From NCBI RefSeq assembly GCF_900110065.1, contig NZ_FOCI01000017.1, positions 1 to 64,000 of the forward strand: 64,000 nt of DNA, written 5' to 3'. Position 1 is the first letter of the stretch. Every line of letters starts with the position of its first letter. The position numbers and the translations under genes are program-made. Below are positions 1-8,060 of this stretch, piece by piece. This DNA comes from Loktanella fryxellensis. Its GTDB lineage: Bacteria; Pseudomonadota; Alphaproteobacteria; Rhodobacterales; Rhodobacteraceae. The notes under the pieces are model-generated. The model searched no databases, was not told the DNA's origin, and was given only the letters and a program-made list of their open reading frames with translations.

Positions 1-230
1 ATGGGCGCGCCGTCGAACAGCCCCTGCCCCGCCATGGGATCGGCAAAGTCCACCAGCACAGACGACGCAGTGCCGCCCGCCTGCGCGATCAACGCCACCG
101 TCGCGTCGCAGGCCCGGCGCCCGGCGCAGACCACGCTGGCCCCCGCCTGTGCCAGTCCCACGGCGATGGCCTGACCGATGCCCGTGTTGGCGCCCGTCAC
201 CAACGCGCGCTTGCCGTTCAGTGAAAACAT
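1..230 (-). CDS. kduD: 2-deoxy-D-gluconate 3-dehydrogenase KduD, N-terminal part (cut by window edge)
   Basis: Only the first ~76 codons are visible; the 3' end lies outside the window. The N-terminus shows the short-chain dehydrogenase cofactor motif TGANTGIG at about residues 12-19, followed by an AGRR segment typical of NAD(P)-binding Rossmann folds. The start ATG lies 2 nt after the kduI stop. Directly after kdgF and kduI, the expected enzyme is KduD, which reduces 2,5-diketo-3-deoxygluconate to 2-keto-3-deoxygluconate in the cytoplasm. The SDR fold is seen. The KduD assignment rests mainly on context, and another SDR acting on a uronate derivative is possible. Confidence 0.8.
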   Translation of the reverse strand, partial: MFSLNGKRALVTGANTGIGQAIAVGLAQAGASVVCAGRRACDATVALIAQAGGTASSVLVDFADPMAGQGLFDGAP

Positions 231-232
231 AC

Positions 233-1057
233 TCACCGCAGCGCCTCCATCGAGATCATGTCCATGTCGGTGAAGTCGGTGTTGTCGCCCGCCATCGCCC
301 AGCAGAAGGTGTAGGACCCGGTCCCCGCCCCCGCATGCACCGACCACGGCGGAGAGATCACCGCCTCCTCGTTCGCCATGACGATGTGGCGCGTCTGGTC
401 GGGGGTGCCCATGATGTGGAACACGCGCCGGTCGGCGGGCATGTCGAAGTAGAGATACGCCTCCATCCGCCGATCATGCGTGTGGGCCGGCATGGTGTTC
501 CAGACCGATCCGGGCGCGAACTGGGTATAGCCCATCAGCAGCTGACAGCTCTCCGCCACCTCAGGGTGCAGGAACTGCAGGATCACGCGCTCGTTCGCCG
601 TCTCTGCCGATCCCATTTCCACCCGGCGGGCGTCGGACAGGGTGATCAGGCGCGTGGGACAGGTGCGGTGCGCGGGGGCCGACAGGAGATAGAAGCGTCC
701 GGCCCCGGCGAAGTCCACCGCCCCCGATCCCATGCCGATGTAGACGACCTCGCCCCGCCCGACGGTGTGCGTGGTGCCGTCCACGGTGACGGTGCCCGCG
801 TCGCCCACGTTCAGCACCGCCATCTCGCGACGTTCGAGGAACGTCTTCGTCCCCGTCTCGGGCACGTGATCCAGCGTCAGCGTCCCCGCACCGGGCACGG
901 CAGAGCCGAGGATCAGGCGGTCGTAGTGGCTGTAGACCAGCGTGATCGCACCTTGCGCGAACAGGCCGCCCACATGGAAGTGGGACCGCAGCCCTTCGGT
1001 ATCGAGGGTCCGGGACGTGGCGGGATCGATGGCGTGGCGCACTTGGGTGGTGATCAT
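233..1057 (-). CDS. kduI: 5-dehydro-4-deoxy-D-glucuronate isomerase KduI
   Basis: The 274-residue length fits KduI (about 278 aa). It isomerises 5-keto-4-deoxyuronate to 2,5-diketo-3-deoxygluconate during breakdown of unsaturated pectin or alginate-type uronates. The metal-binding set is present: NTMPAHTHDRRME supplies H192, H194 and E199, and WSVHAG supplies H241, each offset by four from the known E. coli ligands H196, H198, E203 and H245. I chose the internal ATG (start MITTQVRHAI) because it aligns with the family N-terminus and follows an AAGGACC ribosome site. An in-frame ATG 33 nt upstream would add an unconserved leader. It sits between kdgF and kduD with very short spacers. Confidence 0.96.
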   Translation of the reverse strand: MITTQVRHAIDPATSRTLDTEGLRSHFHVGGLFAQGAITLVYSHYDRLILGSAVPGAGTLTLDHVPETGTKTFLERREMAVLNVGDAGTVTVDGTTHTVGRGEVVYIGMGSGAVDFAGAGRFYLLSAPAHRTCPTRLITLSDARRVEMGSAETANERVILQFLHPEVAESCQLLMGYTQFAPGSVWNTMPAHTHDRRMEAYLYFDMPADRRVFHIMGTPDQTRHIVMANEEAVISPPWSVHAGAGTGSYTFCWAMAGDNTDFTDMDMISMEALR

Positions 1058-1073
1058 GGGAGGGTCCTTCGGG

Positions 1074-1379
1074 TCAGAGGAAGTCGTCACGCCGCGGCGT
1101 GAAGGTGTCGATCAGCGTGCCTGCAGCGGTGCAGGTGCAGCCGTGCGGCACGCCGGATGGAATGATGAGACTGTCGCCGGTGCGCAAGTCATGGTCCTGC
1201 CCGTCCATGTGAAAGGTGAAGCGGCCGCTTTCCACATAGGTCGCCTGCACGTGCGGATGATCGTGCAGCGCACCGACCGCCCCGGTGTCGAACCGGAACG
1301 CGACGGTCATCATGGCGGGCGTCTCGGCCAGCACCTGACGGGTGACGCCGGGGGCCGTGGTGACGATGGGATGGGTCAT
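1074..1379 (-). CDS. kdgF: KdgF-type cupin, 5-keto-4-deoxyuronate-forming
   Basis: A 101-residue single-domain cupin. Family members open the ring of 4,5-unsaturated uronate to give 5-keto-4-deoxyuronate, the KduI substrate. The cupin metal motifs are visible: HDHPHVQATYVESGRF (His cluster plus Glu region) and, later, PHGC. The C-terminus TFTPRRDDFL closely matches the SFTPMREDFL ending I recall for enterobacterial KdgF. The start ATG at 1379 is preceded by AAAGG. The next ATG upstream would overlap dctM and lacks similarity. It lies between the TRAP large permease and kduI, which fixes its role better than the fold alone. Confidence 0.92.
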   Translation of the reverse strand: MTHPIVTTAPGVTRQVLAETPAMMTVAFRFDTGAVGALHDHPHVQATYVESGRFTFHMDGQDHDLRTGDSLIIPSGVPHGCTCTAAGTLIDTFTPRRDDFL

Positions 1380-1390
1380 GGAGTTACCTT

Positions 1391-2671
1391 TCAACGGAAC
1401 AGGGATGGCAGCCACAGCGACAGGGCCGGGATGTAGGTCACCAGCAGCAGCACGAACAGCCCAGCGCCGTAGAACGGCCAGACGCTGCGCATCGCCTCCC
1501 AGATCGAGATGCGGGCGACGGCGGCGGCAACGAACTGCACCGGACCCAAGGGCGGCGTGTTCAGACCGATGCCGAGGTTCAGGATCATGATGACACCGAA
1601 ATGCACCGGGTCGATGCCGAAGGACGCGACGACAGGCAGGAAGATCGGCGTTGTGATGATGATCAGCGGCGACATGTCCATGAAGGTGCCCAGCACCAGC
1701 AGGACGATGTTGATCATCAGCAGGATCACCAGCGGGTTGTTCGACACCGACTGCATCCAGTCCAGCGCGATCTGTGCCACGTGCAGATAGGCCATCAGCC
1801 AGCCGAACGCCCCTGCCATGCCGATGATCAGCAGCACCATCGCAGTGGTCCGCACCGCCTGCTCGGTCGCGTGCCAGAAATCCGCAAGGCTCATGGAACG
1901 ATAGATGGCCAACGTCACCAGCAGCGCATAGATCACCGCGATGCAGGAGCTTTCGGTGGCGGTGAAGATGCCGGACCGCACCCCGCCGAAGATGATGGCG
2001 ATCAGGAGCAGACCCGGAATGGCGTTCAGGAAGTAGCCGCCGGCGCGGGCAAAGCCCGGGAACGCCTCGGTCGGATAGCCGCGCTTGACCGCCACCAGAT
2101 AGGCCACCAGCGACAGCGACAGGGCGAGCAGGATGCCGGGGATGATGCCCGCTGTGAACAGGTCGGCGATGGAAATCCGCCCGCCGCCCGCGATGGAATA
2201 GATGATCATGTTGTGGCTGGGCGGCAGCAGCAGCGCGATCAGCGCCGACATCGACGTGACGTTGACAGCGTAGTCCGCGCCATAGCCGCGCGCCTTCATC
2301 TGCGGGATCATGATGCCGCCGACCGCCGCCGCCTCGGCCACCGCGGATCCCGAGATGCCGCCGAACAGCGTCGAGGCCGCGATGTTCACCTGCCCCAGAC
2401 CGCCGCGGACGTGGCCGATCAGCGATCCGGCAAAGGCCACGATGCGGGCGGCGATCCCGCCCCGCACCATCAGGTCACCGGCGAAGATGAAGAATGGAAT
2501 GGCCATCAGCGTGAAGACCGAGATGCCCGCCGACAGCCGCTGGAACACCACCACGGGCGGCAGGTCCAGCCACAGCACCGTGGCGAAGCTGGCGATCCCG
2601 AGGCAGAAGGCGATCGGCGTGCCGATCAGCATGAAGAAGGTGAAGACGCCGAACAGGATGGTGTAGGCCAT
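1391..2671 (-). CDS. dctM: TRAP transporter large permease (DctM family)
   Basis: 426 residues with about 12 hydrophobic segments, the usual length of the TRAP large membrane subunit, which carries the sodium- or proton-coupled transport path across the inner membrane. Family-typical stretches include LFGGISGSAVAEAAAVGG (about residues 100-117) and the Gly-Thr rich GLNTPPLGP near the C-terminus. It starts 5 nt after the dctQ stop and ends 11 nt before the kdgF start. Its place in a uronate operon suggests uronates or unsaturated uronates as substrates. That is inference, since the permease does not define specificity. Confidence 0.95.
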   Translation of the reverse strand: MAYTILFGVFTFFMLIGTPIAFCLGIASFATVLWLDLPPVVVFQRLSAGISVFTLMAIPFFIFAGDLMVRGGIAARIVAFAGSLIGHVRGGLGQVNIAASTLFGGISGSAVAEAAAVGGIMIPQMKARGYGADYAVNVTSMSALIALLLPPSHNMIIYSIAGGGRISIADLFTAGIIPGILLALSLSLVAYLVAVKRGYPTEAFPGFARAGGYFLNAIPGLLLIAIIFGGVRSGIFTATESSCIAVIYALLVTLAIYRSMSLADFWHATEQAVRTTAMVLLIIGMAGAFGWLMAYLHVAQIALDWMQSVSNNPLVILLMINIVLLVLGTFMDMSPLIIITTPIFLPVVASFGIDPVHFGVIMILNLGIGLNTPPLGPVQFVAAAVARISIWEAMRSVWPFYGAGLFVLLLVTYIPALSLWLPSLFR

Positions 2672-2676
2672 GATCC

Positions 2677-3210
2677 TCAGACCTCGCTTGCGATGATGTC
2701 GTCAGCACGCGGCGCGTGGTCGATGACCTGCCCCGCCAGACGCCGCCACAGGTTTTCCAGCATGAACAGGCTCATCAGGATGCCGCCCGCGAACAGCGGC
2801 ATATAGGTGAACCCGCCCGGCAGGCCGATCACCGGTACGCTGGTGTTCCACGTCCGCGCCATCAGCTGCCAGCCATAGACCGCCATGCCGCACGAGAAGA
2901 TCAGGATGCCCGCGTCGGACACCACCCGCAGGGCATGCCCCACACCGGCGGGCACGACATAGAGCAGCACCTCGAACCCCATGTGGAACCCTTCGCGCAC
3001 GCCCACGGCGGAGCCGAGGAAGATGAACCAGCTCATCAACAGGATCGCGGTGGGTTCGACGAACAGCAGGCTGTCGTTCAGCACGTAACGCCACCAGACC
3101 TGTGCCGCGACGATGACGGTCATGGCGATCAGGCCGGACGCTGCCAGCCACAGGGCGGCACGGCACAACTGCGTGTTCAGGCGCGACAAGGCGGTCAGAC
3201 TGCCGGACAT
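2677..3210 (-). CDS. dctQ: TRAP transporter small permease (DctQ family)
   Basis: 177 residues with four hydrophobic segments, matching DctQ, which pairs with DctM in the inner membrane. The family-typical region LMSWFIFLGSAVGVREGFHMG (about residues 73-93) is present. The ATG at 3210 follows an AAAGGGA ribosome site. It is separated from dctP by 69 nt that contain a hairpin, but from dctM by only 5 nt, the usual TRAP arrangement in which the two membrane subunits are tightly coupled and the binding protein is made in excess. Confidence 0.93.
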   Translation of the reverse strand: MSGSLTALSRLNTQLCRAALWLAASGLIAMTVIVAAQVWWRYVLNDSLLFVEPTAILLMSWFIFLGSAVGVREGFHMGFEVLLYVVPAGVGHALRVVSDAGILIFSCGMAVYGWQLMARTWNTSVPVIGLPGGFTYMPLFAGGILMSLFMLENLWRRLAGQVIDHAPRADDIIASEV

Positions 3211-3244
3211 GGCAACGTCCCTTTCTGGCGGTGACGGTGGGGGT

Positions 3245-3270
3245 GGCCCGCGCCGGATGCGGCGCAGGCC
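3245..3270 (-). terminator. Hairpin between dctP and dctQ
   Basis: GGCC-C-GCGCCG then loop GATG then CGGCGC-A-GGCC: a ten-pair stem with one C/A mismatch. It lies just after the dctP stop in the transcript. There is no strong U-tract, so it is better read as an mRNA-stabilising or partly attenuating hairpin that favours the periplasmic binding protein over the permease. The structure is seen; the function is inferred. Confidence 0.5.
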
Positions 3271-3279
3271 TGAGTCAGA

Positions 3280-4260
3280 TCATTCGGTCGCGCGGATGCG
3301 CGCGACCAGATCCTGTGCCTCGGGTGTCGTGACGTATTTCTGATAGACCGGGGCCATCGCCTCGATGAAGGGCGTCTTGTCGATGTCGGTGATGACCTCG
3401 GACCCGGCGGCCGTCACCTTTTCCAGCGACGCGGCTTCCTGCGCCGCCCACAGCTCGCGCTGCAGGACGGAGGAGTTCTGCGCCGCTTCGCGCAGGACCG
3501 TCTGATCCTCCGAGCTCAGGTTGTCCCAGCTCGACCGCGACATGGCGACCAGTTCCGGCACGATCAGGTGTTCGTCCAGCGTGAAATACTTGGCGACCTC
3601 CGCATGGCCAGAGCTGTCGTAGCTGGGAAAGTTGTTCTCGGCCCCGTCGATGACGCCGGTCTGGATGCTGGAATAGACCTCGCCGTAAGGCATCGGGGTC
3701 GCGTTGGCACCCAGCGCGTCCATCATGTCCACGAACACGTCGTTCTGCATGACGCGGAACTTCATCCCCGCCAGATCCTCGATCGAGGTGATGGGCCGTT
3801 CGGAATTGTAGAAGCTGCGCGCGCCGCCGTCGTACCACGCCAGCGCCACAAGATCGGCGACCTCGAAATCGGCGGCGATCTCCTCGCCGATGGGGCCGTC
3901 GAGCACCGCGTGGCTGTGATCGACCGAGGTGAACAGGTAGGGCAGCGACATCAGCTGGGTCACCGGCACGATATCGTTGAACGACCCGAAGCTGGCGCGC
4001 ACCATGTCGATGACGCCGAACTGGGTCTGCTCGATGGTGTCCTTTTCCTCGCCCAGCTGGGACGACGGGAACACCTCGATGCAGATGCGGCCATCGGTGC
4101 GTTCCAGCACCTCGGCGGCCATCGCCTTGACGCCCTCGACGGTGGGATAGCCGTCGGGATGCGTGTCGGACGACCGCAGGGTGATCTCGCAGGCACTTGC
4201 GGCGCCGGCCAGCAGCGTGCTGGCCAACAGGGCCGTGGTCAGGGTTGTCTTGATGGTCAC
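3280..4260 (-). CDS. dctP: TRAP transporter substrate-binding protein (DctP family)
   Basis: 326 residues with a Sec signal peptide (residues 1 to about 23, cleavage near ASA-CE). It is the periplasmic solute receptor of the TRAP system. The conserved MKFRVMQND segment (about residues 155-163) contains the arginine that typically salt-bridges a substrate carboxylate, and the [13 protein letters not shown] segment is DctP-typical. The start is GTG at 4260, set by a strong GAGGAGG ribosome site 7 nt upstream. It follows uxaC by 28 nt in the same operon. The carboxylate-binding arginine agrees with a uronate ligand, but the actual ligand cannot be read from sequence. Confidence 0.95.
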   Translation of the reverse strand: MTIKTTLTTALLASTLLAGAASACEITLRSSDTHPDGYPTVEGVKAMAAEVLERTDGRICIEVFPSSQLGEEKDTIEQTQFGVIDMVRASFGSFNDIVPVTQLMSLPYLFTSVDHSHAVLDGPIGEEIAADFEVADLVALAWYDGGARSFYNSERPITSIEDLAGMKFRVMQNDVFVDMMDALGANATPMPYGEVYSSIQTGVIDGAENNFPSYDSSGHAEVAKYFTLDEHLIVPELVAMSRSSWDNLSSEDQTVLREAAQNSSVLQRELWAAQEAASLEKVTAAGSEVITDIDKTPFIEAMAPVYQKYVTTPEAQDLVARIRATE

Positions 4261-4288
4261 TGGTTTTCCTCCTCAGATGAATGGCTGA

Positions 4289-5695
4289 TCACAGCCGGTA
4301 AGCCTGCTTTGCAAGCCGGTAGGTCAGGTCGTGGGCGACCTGTGGTGCCTCGTCCGCCGCAAGACGCCCGGTGGCGACGAGGGTGGCGAGGAAGGCGCAG
4401 TCGACCCGGCGGGCCACGTCGTGGCGCGCGGGGATCGAGCAGAAGGCGCGGGTGTCGTCGTTGAACCCCACGGTGTTGTAGAAACCCGCCGTCTCCGTCG
4501 TCATCTGGCGGAACCGCCACATGCCCTCGGGGCTGTCGTGGAACCACCACGGCGGGCCAAGGCGCAGGCACGGCCAGACGCCCGCCAGCGGGGCCAGTTC
4601 GCGGGCATAGGCGCTCTCGTCCAGCGTGAAGAGGATCACGGTCAGATCATGCCGGTGGCCGACCGCCTCCAGCAGCGGGCGCAGTGCGCGGACGTAATCG
4701 GTGCGCGTGGGGATGTCGTAGCCCTTGTCGCGCCCGAACTGCGCCAGCACGGGACCGGAGTGGTTGCGCAGCGCGCCGGGATGGATCTGCATCACGAGGC
4801 CGTCGTCGAGGCTCATGCGCGCCATCTCGGTCAGCATGTGGCCGCGGAACGTCTCCGCCTCCTCCGCCGAACAGCGCCCCTGCAGCGCCTCGGCGAACAG
4901 GCGGGCGGCCACATCCTGGGCCAGATCCTCCGTCCGGGCCGTGGGGTGGCCGTGGTCGGTGGAAGTTGCGCCGAAGTCCTTGAAGTAAGCCCGCCGGTTG
5001 CGGTGCGCGGCGAGATAGCCGGTCCATGTCGTCGCATCCTCGCCCGCCAGCGCGCCCAGACGCGCGACGTTGTCGGCAAAGCCCGGCATCTCGGGGTCGA
5101 TGACCCCGTCGGGGCGATAGGCGGTGATGACGCGGCCGGGCCAGCCGCTGCCCTTGATCATCCGGTGCCAGTGCAGGTCGTCGGTCGCGGCCTCGGTCGT
5201 GGACAGGGCCTCGATGCGGAACCGGTCGAACAGCGCGCGGGGGCGAAAGGCGTCGGTCTGCAGCTGTGCGTCGATCTGGTCATAGATCGCATCGGCGCTG
5301 GCGGGGGTCAGGCGATCGGTGACGCCGAACACGGTCTGGAACGCATGATCCAGCCACATCCGCGACGGCGTGCCACGGAACAGGTGGAAATGCTGCGCGA
5401 ACAGCCGCCAAACGGCGCGGGGATCGGCCTCGGTGGCGCCACCATCCGCACGGGGCACGCCCAGCGCCTCCAGCGGCACACCCTGACTGTGCAGCATCCG
5501 AAAGACGTAGTGATCGGGGGTGACGAAAAGTGCTGCCGGATCGGCGAAGGTCGCATTCTCGGCGAACCAGCGCGGGTCGGTATGACCGTGCGGGCTGATG
5601 ATCGGCAGGTCGCGGATGCCGTCATAGAGGTCGCGGGCGATGGCCCGCAGCCCCGGATCCGTGCCCAGCAGACGGTCGTCGTCCAGCAGCGTCAT
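4289..5695 (-). CDS. uxaC: Uronate isomerase UxaC
   Basis: 468 residues, the normal UxaC length. It interconverts D-glucuronate/D-fructuronate and D-galacturonate/D-tagaturonate in the cytoplasm. The amidohydrolase-type motif SPHGHTDP near residues 34-41 gives H36 and H38, and the family segments PWWFHDSPEGM and GFNDDTRAF lie near the C-terminus. I placed the start at ATG 5695, behind a GGAGGAGGGG ribosome site. An open frame continues 141 nt upstream but would run over the operator and shows no similarity. It is first in the minus-strand operon, directly downstream of the inverted repeat at 5746-5781. Confidence 0.96.
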   Translation of the reverse strand: MTLLDDDRLLGTDPGLRAIARDLYDGIRDLPIISPHGHTDPRWFAENATFADPAALFVTPDHYVFRMLHSQGVPLEALGVPRADGGATEADPRAVWRLFAQHFHLFRGTPSRMWLDHAFQTVFGVTDRLTPASADAIYDQIDAQLQTDAFRPRALFDRFRIEALSTTEAATDDLHWHRMIKGSGWPGRVITAYRPDGVIDPEMPGFADNVARLGALAGEDATTWTGYLAAHRNRRAYFKDFGATSTDHGHPTARTEDLAQDVAARLFAEALQGRCSAEEAETFRGHMLTEMARMSLDDGLVMQIHPGALRNHSGPVLAQFGRDKGYDIPTRTDYVRALRPLLEAVGHRHDLTVILFTLDESAYARELAPLAGVWPCLRLGPPWWFHDSPEGMWRFRQMTTETAGFYNTVGFNDDTRAFCSIPARHDVARRVDCAFLATLVATGRLAADEAPQVAHDLTYRLAKQAYRL

Positions 5696-5745
5696 GCGGT
5701 CCCCTCCTCCCCCACGCGATTCTCCCGGATCGCCGGACCGTCGTA

Positions 5746-5781
5746 GCAAACTGAAAACTAATATGCTAGTTTTTAGTTTGC
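5746..5781. promoter_or_regulatory. Probable operator of the GntR/FCD regulator (uronate locus)
   Basis: Two 15-nt arms, GCAAACTGAAAACTA (5746-5760) and TAGTTTTTAGTTTGC (5767-5781), separated by ATATGC, match in 14 of 15 positions. The core AAAACTA-N6-TAGTTTT looks like a GntR-family palindrome. Each arm also carries a second, tandem half-site (AAACTGAAAACTA), and a further CAGTTTT follows at 5782-5788. It sits in the AT-richest part of the 139-nt space between uxaC and the divergent regulator gene, so it can control both directions. The repeat is seen; binding by the adjacent regulator is inferred. Confidence 0.75.
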
Positions 5782-5834
5782 CAGTTTTCGCCGGTGCGGT
5801 ATGACGGGGATCAGGCGATGGGGAGTGACGGGAC

Positions 5835-6581
5835 ATGCTGCGGCAGATGACGGCGGACGCGACGGGCGGGCGGCAGGCAATGCAGGCGGCGGCGCTGCCG
5901 CAGCTTGACGATGCGCGGCGCCCCAGCGTGGCGGATCAGGTCTTCGATGCGCTGCAGCGCCACATCCTGTCTTTGGACCTGCCGCCCGGCAGCAAGATGT
6001 CCGAAGTCGAGGTCGCCCAACGCATGGGCGTATCGCGCCAGCCGGTGCGCGATGCGTTCTACCGGCTGTCCAAGCTTGGCTTCCTGACGATCCGTCCGCA
6101 GCGGGCCACCACAGTCAGCCTGATCTCCGAGGCGGCGGTGATGCGGGCGAAGTTCATCCGCACGGCGCTGGAGTCCGAGACCTTCACCATCGCCTGCGAC
6201 ACGCTGACTGCCGCCGATCTGGACGCGCTGCACGACCTGATCGCGGGCCAGCGCGATGCGGTGGCGCGCGACGATCGGGCCGGGTTCCACGCCCTCGACG
6301 ACCGCTTCCACCGCGAGATCTGCGACCGCGCCGGCGTCGGGTTCGCCTGGGACCTGATCCACGAGAGCAAGGCCCACATGGACCGGGTGCGCATGCTGTC
6401 GCTGTCCACCGCGTCGCAGCGGCTGGCGCTGGGCGAGCATGTGGAGATCCTCGACGCCATCGCCGCCCGCGATGCGCTAGCGGCGACTGCCGTGCTGCGC
6501 CAGCACCTGTCGCGCATCCGCGGGCTGATCGACCAGATTAAGGCGGAAAACCACGGTTGGTTCACGGAAGGTGGCGCATGA
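5835..6581 (+). CDS. GntR-family regulator, FCD (FadR/UxuR-like) subfamily
   Basis: 248 residues. The N-terminal winged helix-turn-helix (about residues 30-95) includes the GntR pattern MSEVEVAQRMGVSRQPVRDAF. The C-terminal FCD ligand domain has metal-binding histidines in DDRFHREI, GEHVEIL and LRQHLSRI, as in metal-dependent FadR/UxuR relatives. It is divergent from the uxaC operon and overlaps kdgK by ATGA, so it most likely represses both units until a uronate or 2-keto-3-deoxygluconate intermediate binds. ATG 5835 is used; a second in-frame ATG at 5847 is possible. It could be named UxuR, ExuR or KdgR by role, but the sequence alone does not decide. Confidence 0.92.
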   Translation: MLRQMTADATGGRQAMQAAALPQLDDARRPSVADQVFDALQRHILSLDLPPGSKMSEVEVAQRMGVSRQPVRDAFYRLSKLGFLTIRPQRATTVSLISEAAVMRAKFIRTALESETFTIACDTLTAADLDALHDLIAGQRDAVARDDRAGFHALDDRFHREICDRAGVGFAWDLIHESKAHMDRVRMLSLSTASQRLALGEHVEILDAIAARDALAATAVLRQHLSRIRGLIDQIKAENHGWFTEGGA

Positions 6582-7474
6582 GATACCTGTGCATCGGCGA
6601 GTGCATGGTGGAAATGGCCCCGCAGGCCGACCCCGGCAGCTACCGCATGGGCTATGCGGGCGATACGCTGAACACCGCGTGGTATCTGCGGCAACTGATG
6701 CCCGACGCACGCGTCGGTTATCTGACCGCCGTGGGGCAGGACGCGGTATCGGATGCGATGCTGGCGTTTCTGGCGGGCGCGGGTATCGACACGGCACACG
6801 TCCAGCGCCGGGGGGACCGGACCGTGGGCCTCTATCTAATCCAACTGACCGGGGCGGAACGCAGCTTTGCCTATTGGCGCGGGCAAAGTGCGGCGCGGAC
6901 GCTGGCGCAGGACGCGGGCGTGCTGGATGCGGCGCTGACGGGGGCGGACGTGGCCTATCTGTCGGGCATCACGCTGGCGATCCTGGCGGATGCGGACCGG
7001 GCCCGCCTGCTGGACCGGCTGGGCGCGTGGCGCGCCGGCGGCGGTCGCGTCGTGTTCGATCCGAACCTGCGGCCCCGCCTGTGGGACGACACCGCCACCA
7101 TGTGCCGCGCCGTGATGCAGGCCGCCGCCGTCAGCGACACGGTGCTGCCGTCGTATGACGACGAGGCCGCGTGGTTCGGCGACACGGACCCCGCCGCGAC
7201 CGCCGCGCGCTATGCCGCCGCAGACGTGACCGAGGTCGTGGTCAAGAACGGCGACGGCCCGATGCTGGCCCTGTGCGACGGCACCACCGTGACGGTCACG
7301 CCGCCGCCGGTCGCCCGTGTCGTGGACACGACGGCGGCAGGCGACAGCTTCAACGCAGGCTACATGGCGGCCCGTGCCGGTGGTGCAGATCCGGCGGCGG
7401 CGCTGGCAGCGGGTGCCGCGCTGGCCGGGCGCGTCATCGGCACGCGGGGTGCGCTGCTGCACCTGGACGGCTGA
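6578..7474 (+). CDS. kdgK: 2-keto-3-deoxygluconate kinase (PfkB family)
   Basis: 298 residues of the PfkB/ribokinase family. It phosphorylates 2-keto-3-deoxygluconate to KDPG, the entry to the Entner-Doudoroff aldolase step. Seen: the N-terminal GECMVEM segment, the Gly-rich GYAGDTLNTAWYLRQL substrate region (about residues 26-41), and the C-terminal family signature DTTAAGDSFNAGY with catalytic Asp in AAGD. The start ATG is the one that overlaps the regulator stop (ATGA); a longer in-frame start 21 nt upstream exists. No KDPG aldolase gene is visible here. Confidence 0.94.
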   Translation: MRYLCIGECMVEMAPQADPGSYRMGYAGDTLNTAWYLRQLMPDARVGYLTAVGQDAVSDAMLAFLAGAGIDTAHVQRRGDRTVGLYLIQLTGAERSFAYWRGQSAARTLAQDAGVLDAALTGADVAYLSGITLAILADADRARLLDRLGAWRAGGGRVVFDPNLRPRLWDDTATMCRAVMQAAAVSDTVLPSYDDEAAWFGDTDPAATAARYAAADVTEVVVKNGDGPMLALCDGTTVTVTPPPVARVVDTTAAGDSFNAGYMAARAGGADPAAALAAGAALAGRVIGTRGALLHLDG

Positions 7475-8060
7475 TCGGCTGCGGCTGTCGCACGTGCCAC
7501 CATCACGCATGAACGGCCCGTCAGCAGACGCGCCAACCCGGTCGATCAGGCGGTTCAAGGCACTGCATATGCCCGTGCGCGAACTGGATCGGGCGCAAGC
7601 CTCAGGTGTTTGGACGGTGTGTGTGTCGTCGCATGCGGCAGCGTCAGGCCCGCCATGGCTGCGGTCCGGGTGGCCGCGGGCGTCAATCGTCTTGCGGCGG
7701 TCGGTGACGTGCTGGCTGTCGCAGTCACGGCCATCGGTTCCGGCACAGGCGCATGCGATCCCGCCAGTCGGCGGGCCGCGCGCCCTAAGGACCCACGCCG
7801 GTCATTTGCGCGCCGCCGTCCTATCGGGCACGCCGTCGGCAGTCGCCTCGCAACCGCACGACATGGATAGCAGGGCCGGTCTGCGGGCATGACCGCCGGG
7901 CGCGCGGCAGACCGGCCCGCGCAACGCCACATGCCCGCCTTTGGGTCAATAAAGCGACACCACCTGCGAAAAGTCGCCCAGCCACCACGTCGCGCCTTTC
8001 AAATGCCCGCATCAGACGGCATTGCTGCCAACAGTCTTTCAGTCAGCCAGAGGTGCCCCC
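7475..8060. other. 586-nt gap between kdgK and galU, with a GC hairpin
   Basis: I see no convincing gene. Short open frames on both strands are Arg/Ala-rich and lack a ribosome site and family resemblance. A perfect 12-bp inverted repeat, GGGCCGGTCTGC (7873-7884) and GCAGACCGGCCC (7907-7918), could form a hairpin with a 22-nt loop. It lacks a T-run on either side. The galU promoter presumably lies between this hairpin and 8060. Confidence 0.5.

Noticed and set aside
7610-7870. A possible small protein between kdgK and galU
   Set aside because: A short Val/Ala-rich piece looks protein-like, but there is no ribosome site, the end is Arg-rich, and an equally open frame runs on the other strand.
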